A stretch of DNA of 64,000 bases from Bifidobacterium breve (GTDB lineage Bacteria > Actinomycetota > Thermoleophilia > Solirubrobacterales > Solirubrobacteraceae): positions 108,182 to 172,181 of the forward strand of contig CAMDBT010000001.1 in the NCBI GenBank assembly GCA_945889475.1, given 5' to 3'. Shown here piece after piece: positions 27,997-36,447 of this stretch. Every line of letters starts with the position of its first letter. The stretch's first letter is position 1. Both the position numbers and the translations under genes were made by a program. A model generated the notes under the pieces. The model worked only from the letters and a program-made list of their open reading frames with translations, was not told the origin of the DNA and ran no database searches.

Positions 27997-28520
27997 AGCG
28001 CCACCAGAGTCCCGTTGTCGGGGCGCTCCGATCCGTCCCTGCCTGCATCACGCAGCGCAAGCCGGATCACGTTGCCATGGCAGATGATCACAGTCGCTCC
28101 AGTCTCGCTGCGCGCCCGCCAGTCGTCCAGCCCCGCCGCTACGCGTGCAGCCTGAGTCGAAAAACTCTCGCCGCCGGGAAACCCCCAGTCGGCTCTCAGC
28201 TCGACGAACGCTGTGAACGCTTCAGGATCCTCGCCGGCCACGTCGGCGAAGCTGCGATCGGTCCAGTCGCCGGTATCGGTTTCAGCGAAGCGGGGATCGA
28301 CCTGCAGCTCGAGCCCGCCTAGCTCGGAGACGATCGTCGCCGTCTCGAGCGCTCGCGCAAGATTGCTTGACACCAATCTGACCGGCTCAACTGCGGCGAC
28401 CTCGACCGCCAACTGGCGCGCCTGGTCGCGGCCGGTTTCGTCCAGCGGCACATCGCCCCAGCCTTGAAAGCGGCCCTCCAAGTTGTAGCTCGTCTGTCCG
28501 TGCCTAGCTAGGTAGATCAC
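27993..28520 (-). CDS. Histidine phosphatase family protein
   Basis: A 175-residue phosphoglycerate-mutase-like enzyme. The phospho-histidine motif LARHGQTSYN is at 4-13, a second catalytic region is SSNLARALETA, and the C-terminal ICHGNVIRLAL supplies the other His. The small size and lack of insertions suggest a phosphatase of small substrates rather than a glycolytic mutase. GTG start. It is coupled on both sides by 4-base overlaps in the polysaccharide operon, so it may act on a sugar phosphate (inference). Confidence 0.88.
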   Translation of the reverse strand: MIYLARHGQTSYNLEGRFQGWGDVPLDETGRDQARQLAVEVAAVEPVRLVSSNLARALETATIVSELGGLELQVDPRFAETDTGDWTDRSFADVAGEDPEAFTAFVELRADWGFPGGESFSTQAARVAAGLDDWRARSETGATVIICHGNVIRLALRDAGRDGSERPDNGTLVAL

Positions 28521-29761
28521 TGCGCTTGATCGGCGCCGAGCACTACAACGACGATGGCGCCCTGACCGAGGACACGGAAGTTCTCGTCGATTGCCTTCAC
28601 AGCAGAGCTGCTCAGCCCAAGCGTCTTGGCAACTTCATCGCCCGCCGCCTTGGCCCCTGTGTCGTAGTAAACGGTCGAAGTCTGAACGGTCTGGTCGGGC
28701 GCCGTGGTGACCGGGCCGACCTTCGTGAACCCGGCCGCCTGAAGCTTGTCGGCCGCGGCGCGGGCAAGACCGCTGCCGGTCGTGCCGTTGAATACCGCGA
28801 TCTGGCTCGTTGCCGGGTCGACCTTCGGACCGGCGGAGTCGTCTTGCGTCGTGGAGGTCGGGATCGACCCAACGCTGTTGGTTGCCGGCGTCGAACTCGA
28901 GTTGGAGTCGCTACCGCCCCCGAAGACCTGCGTGATCAAGACGAAGGCGATCACGATGATCGCGAGGCCTCCAATAATCACCAGCAGGAGCGAACGCTTA
29001 CCACCCTGCGGCGGCTCGTCGGCCGAGCTCCGATTGGCGCGTGGCGCCGGTGGACGGCTCGGCGGGATCGTTACCTCGTCGGTTGGGTTGCGAGCGGGCG
29101 CGACGGTCCGTGGGCGTGCCCGCGGCGAGGGTGGCGCGGGCCGCGCAGCGGCGCTAGTCAAAGCAGCCGGAGGCGGTGGCGGCGCTGGAGCCGCGGGCGG
29201 CTTCGCGGCGGCTGGCTTGACGGCTGGCGGCGCGGACTCGGCCGCCTTCGCCGAATCGGCGCTTTCTGGCGTAGCCAGCGGCGTCGGGATCGCCCCGGTT
29301 ACTGGCTTGGCTTCTGCGGACGGGACAGCGCCTGTCGGTGGCTCGACTGGCTGGCCTGGAACGGCTGCTGGTGGCGTCTTCGACGCTGGCCCTGGGACGG
29401 CACCGGTGGTCGGCTTCGCTGCCGGCCCTGGGACGGCTCCGGTGGTCGGCTTCGCTGCCGGCGGCGTAACTGGCGCGCGCGGGCGGCCTGCCGCCGTCGC
29501 TGCCACGCCGGTTGCCGCGCCGGTAGTCGCGGCGGCTGTCGTTGGCGCTGGGCGCAGTGCCTCGGCGCCGATCCGCTCGGCGGCCTCAGCGTCACGCTCC
29601 GGCGAACGACCGGCCCAATCGCGCAGTCGCTTGACCTCTCGGGCCTGCGACGCATAGAGCGCAGCGAGCACGCCAACACCGACAACGGCGGCGAGGCCGG
29701 CGAGCGCACCGATGTGATCGATCTCGCTAGAGATCGAGAGAGCAGCGTGAACCAGCGTCAT
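28517..29761 (-). CDS. LytR_C domain protein with Ala/Pro repeat region
   Basis: A 414-residue protein. A membrane helix lies near the N-terminus (about 18-38), followed by a long cytoplasmic-type Ala/Pro-rich region with 12-residue repeats (about 80-240). A second membrane helix is at about 258-280, and a C-terminal LytR_C domain covers about 310-405 (IAVFNGTTGSGLARAAADKL ... VYYDTGAKAAGDEVA). LytR_C commonly follows LCP ligase domains, which attach polymers to peptidoglycan. No LCP domain is present here. A cell-wall attachment or scaffolding role is an inference. Confidence 0.75.
   Translation of the reverse strand: MTLVHAALSISSEIDHIGALAGLAAVVGVGVLAALYASQAREVKRLRDWAGRSPERDAEAAERIGAEALRPAPTTAAATTGAATGVAATAAGRPRAPVTPPAAKPTTGAVPGPAAKPTTGAVPGPASKTPPAAVPGQPVEPPTGAVPSAEAKPVTGAIPTPLATPESADSAKAAESAPPAVKPAAAKPPAAPAPPPPPAALTSAAARPAPPSPRARPRTVAPARNPTDEVTIPPSRPPAPRANRSSADEPPQGGKRSLLLVIIGGLAIIVIAFVLITQVFGGGSDSNSSSTPATNSVGSIPTSTTQDDSAGPKVDPATSQIAVFNGTTGSGLARAAADKLQAAGFTKVGPVTTAPDQTVQTSTVYYDTGAKAAGDEVAKTLGLSSSAVKAIDENFRVLGQGAIVVVVLGADQAQ
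29388..29459. repeat. 36-bp tandem repeat in the LytR_C protein gene
   Basis: Two nearly identical 36-bp units begin at 29388 and 29424 and encode 12-residue Pro/Gly/Ala/Lys/Thr units. Degenerate copies flank them on both sides. Confidence 0.75.
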
Positions 29762-29773
29762 CGACGCCCGATC

Positions 29774-31732
29774 TTATGCCTTCGAGTCGCTGGACTGCGG
29801 CTCGAGCGCGGCTGCGGCCGCATCCTGCTGCCGATCAGCGTTGGTGAAGGCGGCAACCTTGGCGGCCAGGGCGGCGGCGTCGCCGCTCGCCGTCAGTATC
29901 TCGATTTCGACGAACCAGCCAGCAATCTCTTCGTGTCCACGCGCCGCACGCGACGCATGGACGATCTTCTCGGCCGGCGTTGGCTGCGGCCGTTCGTGCG
30001 GATTGAAAAGCTCCTCGTGGAGCTTCTCTCCCGGCCGTCGACCGATCACCTCGATCGCTATGTCGCGGTCGGGCTCAAGCCCTGAGAGTTCGATCATGTC
30101 GCGCGCGAGCCCAATGATCGAAACCGGCTCACCCATCTCGAGCACGAAAATCTCACCGCCCTTGCCGATCGAACCGGAGCGAATGATCAACTGCACGGCC
30201 TCCGGAATCGTCATGAAGTAGCGCGTCATCCGCTCGTCGGTCACGGTCACAGGGCCGCCGCGCGCGATCTGGCGGCGGAAGATCGGCACTACCGAGCCGG
30301 AGGAGCCGAGCACGTTGCCGAATCGCACCGAGGCGTAGTTGGTCTGCGGAAAGCGGGAGCTCATCTCCTCGACGGCGTATTCGGCTAGCGCCTTCGAAGC
30401 ACCCATCACGGTCGCTGGAGCGACCGCCTTGTCGGTCGAGACAAGAACGAAATTGTGAACCTCAACCTCACCGGCCAGCTCGGCAACGAGACGCGTCGCA
30501 ACAGCGTTATTGCGGATCGCCTCTACCGGATTGCTCTCCATCAGCCCGACGTGCTTGTAGGCCGCAGCATGGAAGACAAATGTTGGGCGGTACTGCTCGA
30601 ATACCTCGCGCATCCGCCCGCCGTCCTTGCAGTCCGCGAGCACCGCGGTCAGCGACGACGGGTGGACGTGGCGGTCCTCCTCGAGTTCGCGCTGAATCGC
30701 AAAGAGATTGTCCTCCGCGTGGTCGAGAATAATCAGCCGCCGCGGCGCGATCCGCGCAATCTGGCGGCATAGTTCAGCGCCGATCGATCCGCCAGCGCCG
30801 GTCACCAACACGATCTCCTTCGAGAGATAGCTGCCCACGCGATCGAGCTCCATCCGCACCGGTTCGCGGCCGAGGATGTCCTCAACCTGAACCTCACGGA
30901 CCTGCCGTACGACGTGACCCGAGCCGGATTGCAGCAGTTCGAAGACGGTCGGCAATGTGCGGACGAGGATGCCGCGGTCGCGACCGGCGCGCACGACACG
31001 GCCGCGCAGCGTGCCGGGCGCCGAAGGAATTGCGATCAGGATCTCATCGGGCTCCGACTCGTCGAGGATCCGCCCCAGCTGCTCGGTGCCACCGAGCACC
31101 TTCACACCGTCAATCCTCAGGCCGGCCTTGAGCGGGTCATCGTCGACGAAGCCGACAGGGTTGAGCGCCAGTGTCGGGTTACGCAGAATCTCGCGCAGCG
31201 TCAGGCGGCCGCCATCACCGGCGCCGACGATCAGCACGCGGCGGGCATCTTTGTCGGCTCGGAAGCCTCGGATCGGTCGCTCGCGGGCGGTTCGCGCTAC
31301 AAAACGGACGCCGCCGACGAAGAGCAGCATCAGCAAGAAGAACAGTGCCAGCACTCCGGTTGGCACGAGCACGTTGATCTCGCCGCCGGCCGATTGATAG
31401 CTGACAGGGTGGAGTAGCGCGATCAGCCCGGCGACGGCGACGGTCAGCAGCGCGACCGACTGCAGCACGCCCAAATAATCGCCTTGAGTTGCGTAGCGCC
31501 ATTGGCGCTGCTCGGTGCGCAGCAGCAGGAAGATCACGAGCGCCAAGGCGACAACCCACGGAACCGTCTCCTCGAAGAGCCGCTCGTAGCGCGGCGGCAG
31601 CCCGGCCGCCTGGTCGAAACGGAGGCGGAAGGCGAGGAAATAAGCGAGTGCGGCAAGCGCTCCGTCAACCAGTAGCTGCGCGACTGAGTGACGATGGAGC
31701 GGGAAAACCGCCGAGCGGAGGCGACTGCGCAT
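29774..31732 (-). CDS. Membrane UDP-sugar 4,6-dehydratase, FlaA1/CapD/WbpM type
   Basis: A 652-residue protein. Four N-terminal membrane helices (about 15-135) precede a first nucleotide-binding region (VLIVGAGDGGRLTLRE). The catalytic SDR domain starts with VTGAGGSIGAELCRQI. The usual Tyr of the S-Y-K triad is Met here (VSTDKA, then TVMGASKALAEY), giving Ser-Met-Lys as in WbpM. The family makes UDP-4-keto-6-deoxy sugars from UDP-GlcNAc. With the DegT aminotransferase nearby, a 4-amino-4,6-dideoxy sugar is a reasonable inference. ATG start with TAGAAT 9 bases upstream. Confidence 0.92.
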   Translation of the reverse strand: MRSRLRSAVFPLHRHSVAQLLVDGALAALAYFLAFRLRFDQAAGLPPRYERLFEETVPWVVALALVIFLLLRTEQRQWRYATQGDYLGVLQSVALLTVAVAGLIALLHPVSYQSAGGEINVLVPTGVLALFFLLMLLFVGGVRFVARTARERPIRGFRADKDARRVLIVGAGDGGRLTLREILRNPTLALNPVGFVDDDPLKAGLRIDGVKVLGGTEQLGRILDESEPDEILIAIPSAPGTLRGRVVRAGRDRGILVRTLPTVFELLQSGSGHVVRQVREVQVEDILGREPVRMELDRVGSYLSKEIVLVTGAGGSIGAELCRQIARIAPRRLIILDHAEDNLFAIQRELEEDRHVHPSSLTAVLADCKDGGRMREVFEQYRPTFVFHAAAYKHVGLMESNPVEAIRNNAVATRLVAELAGEVEVHNFVLVSTDKAVAPATVMGASKALAEYAVEEMSSRFPQTNYASVRFGNVLGSSGSVVPIFRRQIARGGPVTVTDERMTRYFMTIPEAVQLIIRSGSIGKGGEIFVLEMGEPVSIIGLARDMIELSGLEPDRDIAIEVIGRRPGEKLHEELFNPHERPQPTPAEKIVHASRAARGHEEIAGWFVEIEILTASGDAAALAAKVAAFTNADRQQDAAAAALEPQSSDSKA

Positions 31733-31741
31733 CAGATCGGC

Positions 31742-31747
31742 ATTCTA
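31742..31747 (-). promoter_or_regulatory. Leaderless-type -10 hexamer of the dehydratase gene
   Basis: On the minus strand TAGAAT is followed by 9 bases and the ATG at 31732. It lies in the 64-base gap after the DUF354 gene and gives the downstream polysaccharide genes a second promoter. Confidence 0.5.
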
Positions 31748-31796
31748 GCTCGAATCGGCTCTCCCTTCAGCGCCGCGCAAGGATGCTCGCAGCCGA

Positions 31797-32804
31797 TCAA
31801 CATGCGCTCAGCAGCAGCTCTACCAGCAGCTCCGGGTCACGGCGCACGCGCGTATCGTCGGCAGCTGCTTCGTCTGCTTTCGAGCGACGCTCAAGCACGA
31901 GCGCGGCCGGGTTCTCGAGGCGGCCCATCCGCGCGTCGGCGATCAGCTTCTCGTCAACCGCACCGAGCTTCCCTTCGAAGGTCGTCAGCACAGGCGTCCC
32001 GAGCGCCACGGCCTCGCGGTTCATCGTCCCTCCTGCACTGATCACTAGATCGGCGAGTGCAACCAGCGACGGCCCGTCGATCGCCACTTCGGGAATCACA
32101 AAACCGCCGGCACTGACGAGCTCGGCGCGCTGCTCGTCGGTGCGCGGCAGCACGACTACCTGACCCTGCTCGCGCAAGCGGATCAAGACGTCGCTGAACG
32201 CTCTGTTTTCGAAGCGGTGGTAAAGCGACACGACCGGCGGCGTGCGGACGACGGCCAACGGCTGCTGGTCGTCGAGGCCCAACAGGTCGAGCACGGCGCG
32301 ATCGGGCTCAAAGTCGGCTAGGTAGTACTCCTCCTTCAGACCCGGATAGCGGCGCAGCTTCCCGCGCGCGCCGTATCGGTCGAGCCGCTCGGGCGGAATT
32401 GCGTCAGGAACGACGACGGCCTTCGCGAGGCGACAGTTGACGCTGTGCTGCACCGTCGCCCACTCGTAATCGAACATCGTTGCCGCCGGAACCGAGAGCA
32501 TCCGCGCGGCGACGCTGACGTCATTTGAGCCGTGCCCGATCGCGAGGTCGAAGTTGCGGCCGCGGGCCCAGCTACGCAGAGCCAGAGAACGGTCAACAAG
32601 ACCACGCCCTTTCGCCGCCAGCTTGCCGCCTCGGTGGTGGCCGATCACAGTCGCGTCGATCCCGTGCAACTCGCACAGCGCGACCGTCTGGGCGAAGTCC
32701 CGCGCCGTCACCTCTACCTCGGCCCCACGCCCGCGAAGCCGCTCAATCACCGGCCGCAGTATCAGCACGTGCGGCGAGTTCGTTAGGTCAACCCAGACCC
32801 TCAT
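31797..32804 (-). CDS. DUF354 family glycosyltransferase-like protein
   Basis: A 335-residue protein opening with MRVWVDLTNSPHVLILRPVI, the DUF354 signature, and continuing with VEVTARDFAQTV, SNDVSVAARMLSVPAATMFDYE and ISAGGTMNREAVALGTPVLT. The last resembles the UDP-binding region of GT-B enzymes such as UDP-GlcNAc 2-epimerases and MurG. No enzymatic activity is firmly assigned to the family as far as I know. The frame is open upstream into the aminotransferase gene, but the ATG at 32804 overlaps its stop (ATGA). It is a probable sugar-handling enzyme of this locus. Confidence 0.82.
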   Translation of the reverse strand: MRVWVDLTNSPHVLILRPVIERLRGRGAEVEVTARDFAQTVALCELHGIDATVIGHHRGGKLAAKGRGLVDRSLALRSWARGRNFDLAIGHGSNDVSVAARMLSVPAATMFDYEWATVQHSVNCRLAKAVVVPDAIPPERLDRYGARGKLRRYPGLKEEYYLADFEPDRAVLDLLGLDDQQPLAVVRTPPVVSLYHRFENRAFSDVLIRLREQGQVVVLPRTDEQRAELVSAGGFVIPEVAIDGPSLVALADLVISAGGTMNREAVALGTPVLTTFEGKLGAVDEKLIADARMGRLENPAALVLERRSKADEAAADDTRVRRDPELLVELLLSAC

Positions 32805-33892
32805 TTGCCAAGCGCGGCGCCGACCGCAGCGACAACCTGCTCGAGATGAGGATCGCTGATCGTGGCGCTGATCGGGATCGCGAGATGGCGGCTGGCAGCT
32901 TCGTCGGTCCCAGGCAGCGCGTTTGGCGGCGGCCGCCAAGCACTCATCGCCGGCTGCTCGTGAATCGGGTGGCGGTAGTAGCCGCGTGACTCGACCCCAC
33001 TGGCGACGAGCTGCTCTGCGAGCTGATCGGGCTCGTCAGTCGCGACCACGTAGAGGTGCCAGGCGGGCGTAGCCCCGTCCGTCGGCCGCGGCAGCCTCAC
33101 GAGTTGGCCGAGGCCGAGCTGCTCGTAACGGCCTGCGACAGCCGCGCGGTGCGCCGCCCAGGCTGGAAGTTGCGGCAGCATCACACGCAGCACAGCTGCC
33201 TGAATCTCATCGAGGCGCGAATTGAAACCAACCTCCTCGTAGCTAACGCGGTCGCGCGAACCGTGGAAGCGGAGCATCCGAACGCGCTCAGCGAGTTCCT
33301 TGCTAGAGGTAGTAATCGCTCCGCCGTCACCGAACGCACCAAGGTTCTTCGAGGGATAGAAGGAGTGCGAAGCGATCGCGCCGAGTGCGCCAGGCCTTCC
33401 GTCGGGGCCGACAGAACCGGCGGCTTGAGCGCAATCCTCGACGACCGGCAGGCCCAGCGCCTCGATCTCCGCGACCGGGGCGATGTTGCCGAAAAGATGA
33501 ACCACGATCACGGCCTTCGTCCGTGGCGTCATCACAGCCTTGACCTGCTCTGCCGTCGTTACGTACGTCGCCGGGTCGATGTCGCAGAAAACGGGAACGG
33601 CGCCGGTCGGTGGGATCGCTTCAGCGCTGGCGTAATAGCTGAACGAAGGAACGATCACTTCATCGCCGGGGCCGACGCCGAGGGCGCGCAGAGCGATCGT
33701 GATCGCCTCGGTTCCATTCGCCACACCGATCGCCTCACCGGCGCCCACGAGTGCTGCGAATTCACGCTCGAAGGCGCCAACATTGGGGCCGAGGATGAAC
33801 TGGCCGGCGCCGGCAACCTCGAGTAGCGCGGCATCGATCTGCTCGCGCAGCGGCTCGATCGCTGTCGTTGGATCAAAAAGCGGAATGGTCAT
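32801..33892 (-). CDS. DegT/DnrJ/EryC1/StrS aminotransferase
   Basis: A 363-residue PLP enzyme that aminates keto-sugar nucleotides. Family blocks are FEREFAALVGAGEAIGVANG, GDEVIVPSFSYYASAEAI and DCAQAAGS. The cofactor lysine lies in SFYPSKNLGAFGDGG, followed by FHGSRDRVSYEEVGFNSRLD. The frame runs 71 codons further upstream over the divergent DedA gene. The ATG at 33892 is preferred because the conserved fold begins there (MTIPLFDP) and TAGCGT lies 10 bases before it. It probably uses the product of the 29774 dehydratase. Confidence 0.9.
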   Translation of the reverse strand: MTIPLFDPTTAIEPLREQIDAALLEVAGAGQFILGPNVGAFEREFAALVGAGEAIGVANGTEAITIALRALGVGPGDEVIVPSFSYYASAEAIPPTGAVPVFCDIDPATYVTTAEQVKAVMTPRTKAVIVVHLFGNIAPVAEIEALGLPVVEDCAQAAGSVGPDGRPGALGAIASHSFYPSKNLGAFGDGGAITTSSKELAERVRMLRFHGSRDRVSYEEVGFNSRLDEIQAAVLRVMLPQLPAWAAHRAAVAGRYEQLGLGQLVRLPRPTDGATPAWHLYVVATDEPDQLAEQLVASGVESRGYYRHPIHEQPAMSAWRPPPNALPGTDEAASRHLAIPISATISDPHLEQVVAAVGAALGK

Positions 33893-33902
33893 TGAGCCCC
33901 CA

Positions 33903-33912
33903 ACGCTACCCT
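33903..33912. promoter_or_regulatory. Symmetric divergent -10 elements sharing one TA
   Basis: ACGCTACCCT reads TACCCT on the plus strand (33907-33912), 8 bases before the DedA GTG. It also reads TAGCGT on the minus strand (33908-33903), 10 bases before the aminotransferase ATG. The TA at 33907-33908 is common to both hexamers. Only 28 bases separate the two start codons. Confidence 0.5.
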
Positions 33913-33920
33913 TTCGACCG

Positions 33921-34580
33921 GTGCCGCTCTCCACGCTCCTCGTCCTCGCGGCGATCACCGACAAACTTGCCGACTGGGCGACCGGCGTCGTTGGCGACCT
34001 CGGCCTAGTCGGGATCTTCGTACTGATGACGCTGGAGAGCATGTGCATCCCGATCCCATCGGAGCCGACGATGCTCTTCGCCGGCTTCAACGTCAACGAG
34101 GGCACCTACTCGTTCACAGCGGCCGTGAGCGTGGCCGTCGCCGCCAACGTGGTCGGTTCGTGGATCGCCTACGGCTTCGGCCGCTTCGGCCGCCTCGAGC
34201 TGATCGAACGGCACGGCAAGTGGCTTCACATCACGCCCGCCCGGCTCGAACAGGCCGACCGCTGGTTTGAGAAATATGGCGGCTGGGCGGTCTTCTTCTC
34301 GCGCATGCTGCCGATCGTCCGTACCTTCATCTCGCTGCCAGCTGGAGTCGCGCGGATGCCATTCTGGCGCTTCACGATCTACACCTTCCTCGGCTGCATC
34401 CCCTGGATGGCTGCGCTCACCTACATCGGACTAACGGTTGGCGACAACTGGGAAGAGTGGAAAGGCTACCTGCACTACATCGATTATCTCGTTGCAGTAG
34501 TGATCGTCGCCGGCTGCGCCTTCTTCTCCATTCGCTGGTGGCGTTCCCGCGGCGATTCGGCCGATGCCCCTGCCGCTTGA
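33921..34580 (+). CDS. DedA family membrane protein
   Basis: A 219-residue polytopic protein of the DedA/SNARE-associated group, recently linked to undecaprenyl-phosphate and phospholipid translocation. The family signature ESMCIPIPSEPTMLFAG follows the first helix. The second block, FSRMLPIVRTFISLPAGVAR then MPFWRF, carries the conserved Arg residues. Four to five hydrophobic segments. The GTG at 33921 is chosen over the long upstream frame because of the TACCCT hexamer. It overlaps uppP by 17 bases, which supports a joint role in lipid-carrier recycling. Confidence 0.88.
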   Translation: MPLSTLLVLAAITDKLADWATGVVGDLGLVGIFVLMTLESMCIPIPSEPTMLFAGFNVNEGTYSFTAAVSVAVAANVVGSWIAYGFGRFGRLELIERHGKWLHITPARLEQADRWFEKYGGWAVFFSRMLPIVRTFISLPAGVARMPFWRFTIYTFLGCIPWMAALTYIGLTVGDNWEEWKGYLHYIDYLVAVVIVAGCAFFSIRWWRSRGDSADAPAA

Positions 34581-35382
34581 GCAGTCGCTGCCGCTGCGCC
34601 ACGCGTTGGCGCTCGGGTTGATGCATGGCCCTGCCGAGCTGCTGCCAATCTCCTCGTCCGGCCACACAACGCTCGTCCCGTGGCTGCTCGGCTGGCCCTA
34701 CCCGGATCTCGATCCAGCGCTGCGCAAGAGCTTCGAAGTTGCGCTCCACGCCGGCACCGCGGTTGGCCTGCTGATCGCGCTACGCAGCGAAGTGAGCGAG
34801 GCTGCCGGTAGCTTCGACCGCCGCCGCGCGATCCTAATCGCCGGTTCGTTCATCCCGCCGGCGATCGTCGGCTACACGCTCGAAGGGCCAATTGAAAGGC
34901 GACTTGGAACACCGGTCTCGATCGCCGCCGGACTGCTACTCGGTTCGGTAGCGCTGGCGCTCGCCGACCAATTCGGGCCGCAGATCCGAGAGCGCGATGA
35001 CGCCGGCCTTATTGACGCGCTGCTGTTGGGCGCAGCTCAGGCGTCGGCGCTGGTGCCAGGCACCTCGCGCGGCGGGATGACGCTCAGCGCGATGCGTGCG
35101 CGCGGCTTCACTCGGCCTGCTGCGAGCGCTCTCTCTCGGCATGTGGCGCTACCGGTGATCCTCGGCGCAGCTGCTCTGAAAGGTGGGCGGCTGATCCAGC
35201 GTGGGTTGCCGCCGGCCGCTGGCTCGCGGCTGGCGCTCGGCGCAGCGGCCGCTGCCGCCTCAACGCTGCTGGCGGCTCGGCTCGTGCCGGTCGGCAGGGT
35301 CGGGCCATTACTCCCCTACGCCGCCTACCGCAGCACGTTGGCAGCGATCACTCTGCGCCGCCTGCGAAGATCGCGAATATGA
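34564..35382 (+). CDS. uppP: Undecaprenyl-diphosphate phosphatase (BacA type), with altered motif
   Basis: A 272-residue polytopic enzyme that dephosphorylates undecaprenyl pyrophosphate to regenerate the lipid carrier for peptidoglycan and polysaccharide synthesis. The first motif reads HGPAELLPISSSGH (21-34). The second Glu (E25) and the catalytic His (H34) are kept, but the first position of the (E/Q)xxxE motif is His21. The second motif PGTSRGGMT is intact, with its Arg. About eight hydrophobic segments. The ATG lies within the dedA 3' end and the stop overlaps purM (ATGA). Confidence 0.9.
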   Translation: MPLPLEQSLPLRHALALGLMHGPAELLPISSSGHTTLVPWLLGWPYPDLDPALRKSFEVALHAGTAVGLLIALRSEVSEAAGSFDRRRAILIAGSFIPPAIVGYTLEGPIERRLGTPVSIAAGLLLGSVALALADQFGPQIRERDDAGLIDALLLGAAQASALVPGTSRGGMTLSAMRARGFTRPAASALSRHVALPVILGAAALKGGRLIQRGLPPAAGSRLALGAAAAAASTLLAARLVPVGRVGPLLPYAAYRSTLAAITLRRLRRSRI

Positions 35383-36437
35383 GTGACGCCTACGCCGCCG
35401 CAGGCGTGGATACCGACCAATCCGACCTCGCCGTCGACGCCCTCGTCGGCGTCCTACGGACAATAGATTTAGGCCGCCCATCACGCTCGATTGTCCGCTC
35501 CGGCCATTACGCCAGCGTGCTGAAGCTAAGCGACGAGTTGGGGTTAGCGATTTCGACCGACGGAGTTGGCTCAAAGCTCGTCCTTGCCGAACAGGCCGAC
35601 AGGCTCGAGACGGTCGGGATCGACTGCATCGCAATGAACGTCAACGACCTCATCTGCGTCGGTGCTGAGCCGATCGCGATGCTCGACTATCTGGCCGTTG
35701 AGCAGGCCGACGCGGCGGCGCTGGCGCGGATCGGCGAGGGGCTGAAGGTTGGCGCCGAGCAGGCCGGAATCGAGATCCCCGGCGGCGAGGTGGCTGTGCT
35801 TCCGGAGCTGATCCGTGGCCACCCGTCGCCGCACGGTTTTGATCTCTGCGGCACCGCGGTCGGGATCGTCGTTCCCGAGCAGATAATCCTTGGCGACGCG
35901 ATCAACCCAGGTGACGCACTGATCGGCCTGCCTTCAAGCGGTGCGCATTCAAACGGCTACACACTGGCCCGCCGCGTCTTGGTCGAGGACGGTCCGGGGC
36001 TCGATGCGACGCCCGAGCAGCTCGGCGGCGCAACTGTCGCCGACGCGCTGCTGGCACCGACGGTGATTTACGTCAAGGCGGTATTGGACCTGATCGCCAG
36101 CGGCCTCGCTGTTCACGGCCTCGCGCACATCACCGGCGGAGGCCTAACCAACCTGCGCCGTCTCGCTCCCGGCCGCGCCGGTTATTCGATCGAGAGCCCG
36201 CTGCCGGTGCCCGCGGTGCTGGCGCTGATCGCTGAGCTCGGCAAGGTTCCAGAGCACGAGATGTGGGAGATCTTCAACATGGGTTGCGGCCTGATCGCCG
36301 TGGTCGCAGAAGCCGACGAAGAGGCGGCTGTCGCAGTTCTGCAGGCTCACCATCCCGGCGCAGCGCGGGTCGGCACGGTCACCGACAGCGCTGACCAGAC
36401 GCTCGGACCCGGCGGAATCGTGGTCGGCGGGAGGTGA
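35379..36437 (+). CDS. purM: Phosphoribosylformylglycinamidine cyclo-ligase (AIR synthetase)
   Basis: A 352-residue PurM of purine synthesis, converting FGAM to AIR with ATP. The N-terminal domain has DGVGSKLVLAEQAD, GIDCIAMNVNDLICVGAEPI and DYLAVEQ. The C-terminal domain has GLPSSGAHSNGYTLAR, HGLAHITGGGLTNLRRLAPG and EMWEIFNMGCG. All are canonical. ATG overlaps the uppP stop, so a purine gene is translationally coupled to envelope genes. The end carries GGGAGGTGA, which could serve the next small ORF. Confidence 0.97.
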   Translation: MSDAYAAAGVDTDQSDLAVDALVGVLRTIDLGRPSRSIVRSGHYASVLKLSDELGLAISTDGVGSKLVLAEQADRLETVGIDCIAMNVNDLICVGAEPIAMLDYLAVEQADAAALARIGEGLKVGAEQAGIEIPGGEVAVLPELIRGHPSPHGFDLCGTAVGIVVPEQIILGDAINPGDALIGLPSSGAHSNGYTLARRVLVEDGPGLDATPEQLGGATVADALLAPTVIYVKAVLDLIASGLAVHGLAHITGGGLTNLRRLAPGRAGYSIESPLPVPAVLALIAELGKVPEHEMWEIFNMGCGLIAVVAEADEEAAVAVLQAHHPGAARVGTVTDSADQTLGPGGIVVGGR

Positions 36438-36447
36438 ACGCCTCGCG

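Noticed and set aside
28526..30085. A 519-codon plus-strand ORF opposite the LytR_C and dehydratase genes
   Set aside because: It is low-complexity Arg/Gly/Trp-rich sequence mirroring the Ala/Pro repeats, and it spans two well-supported genes.
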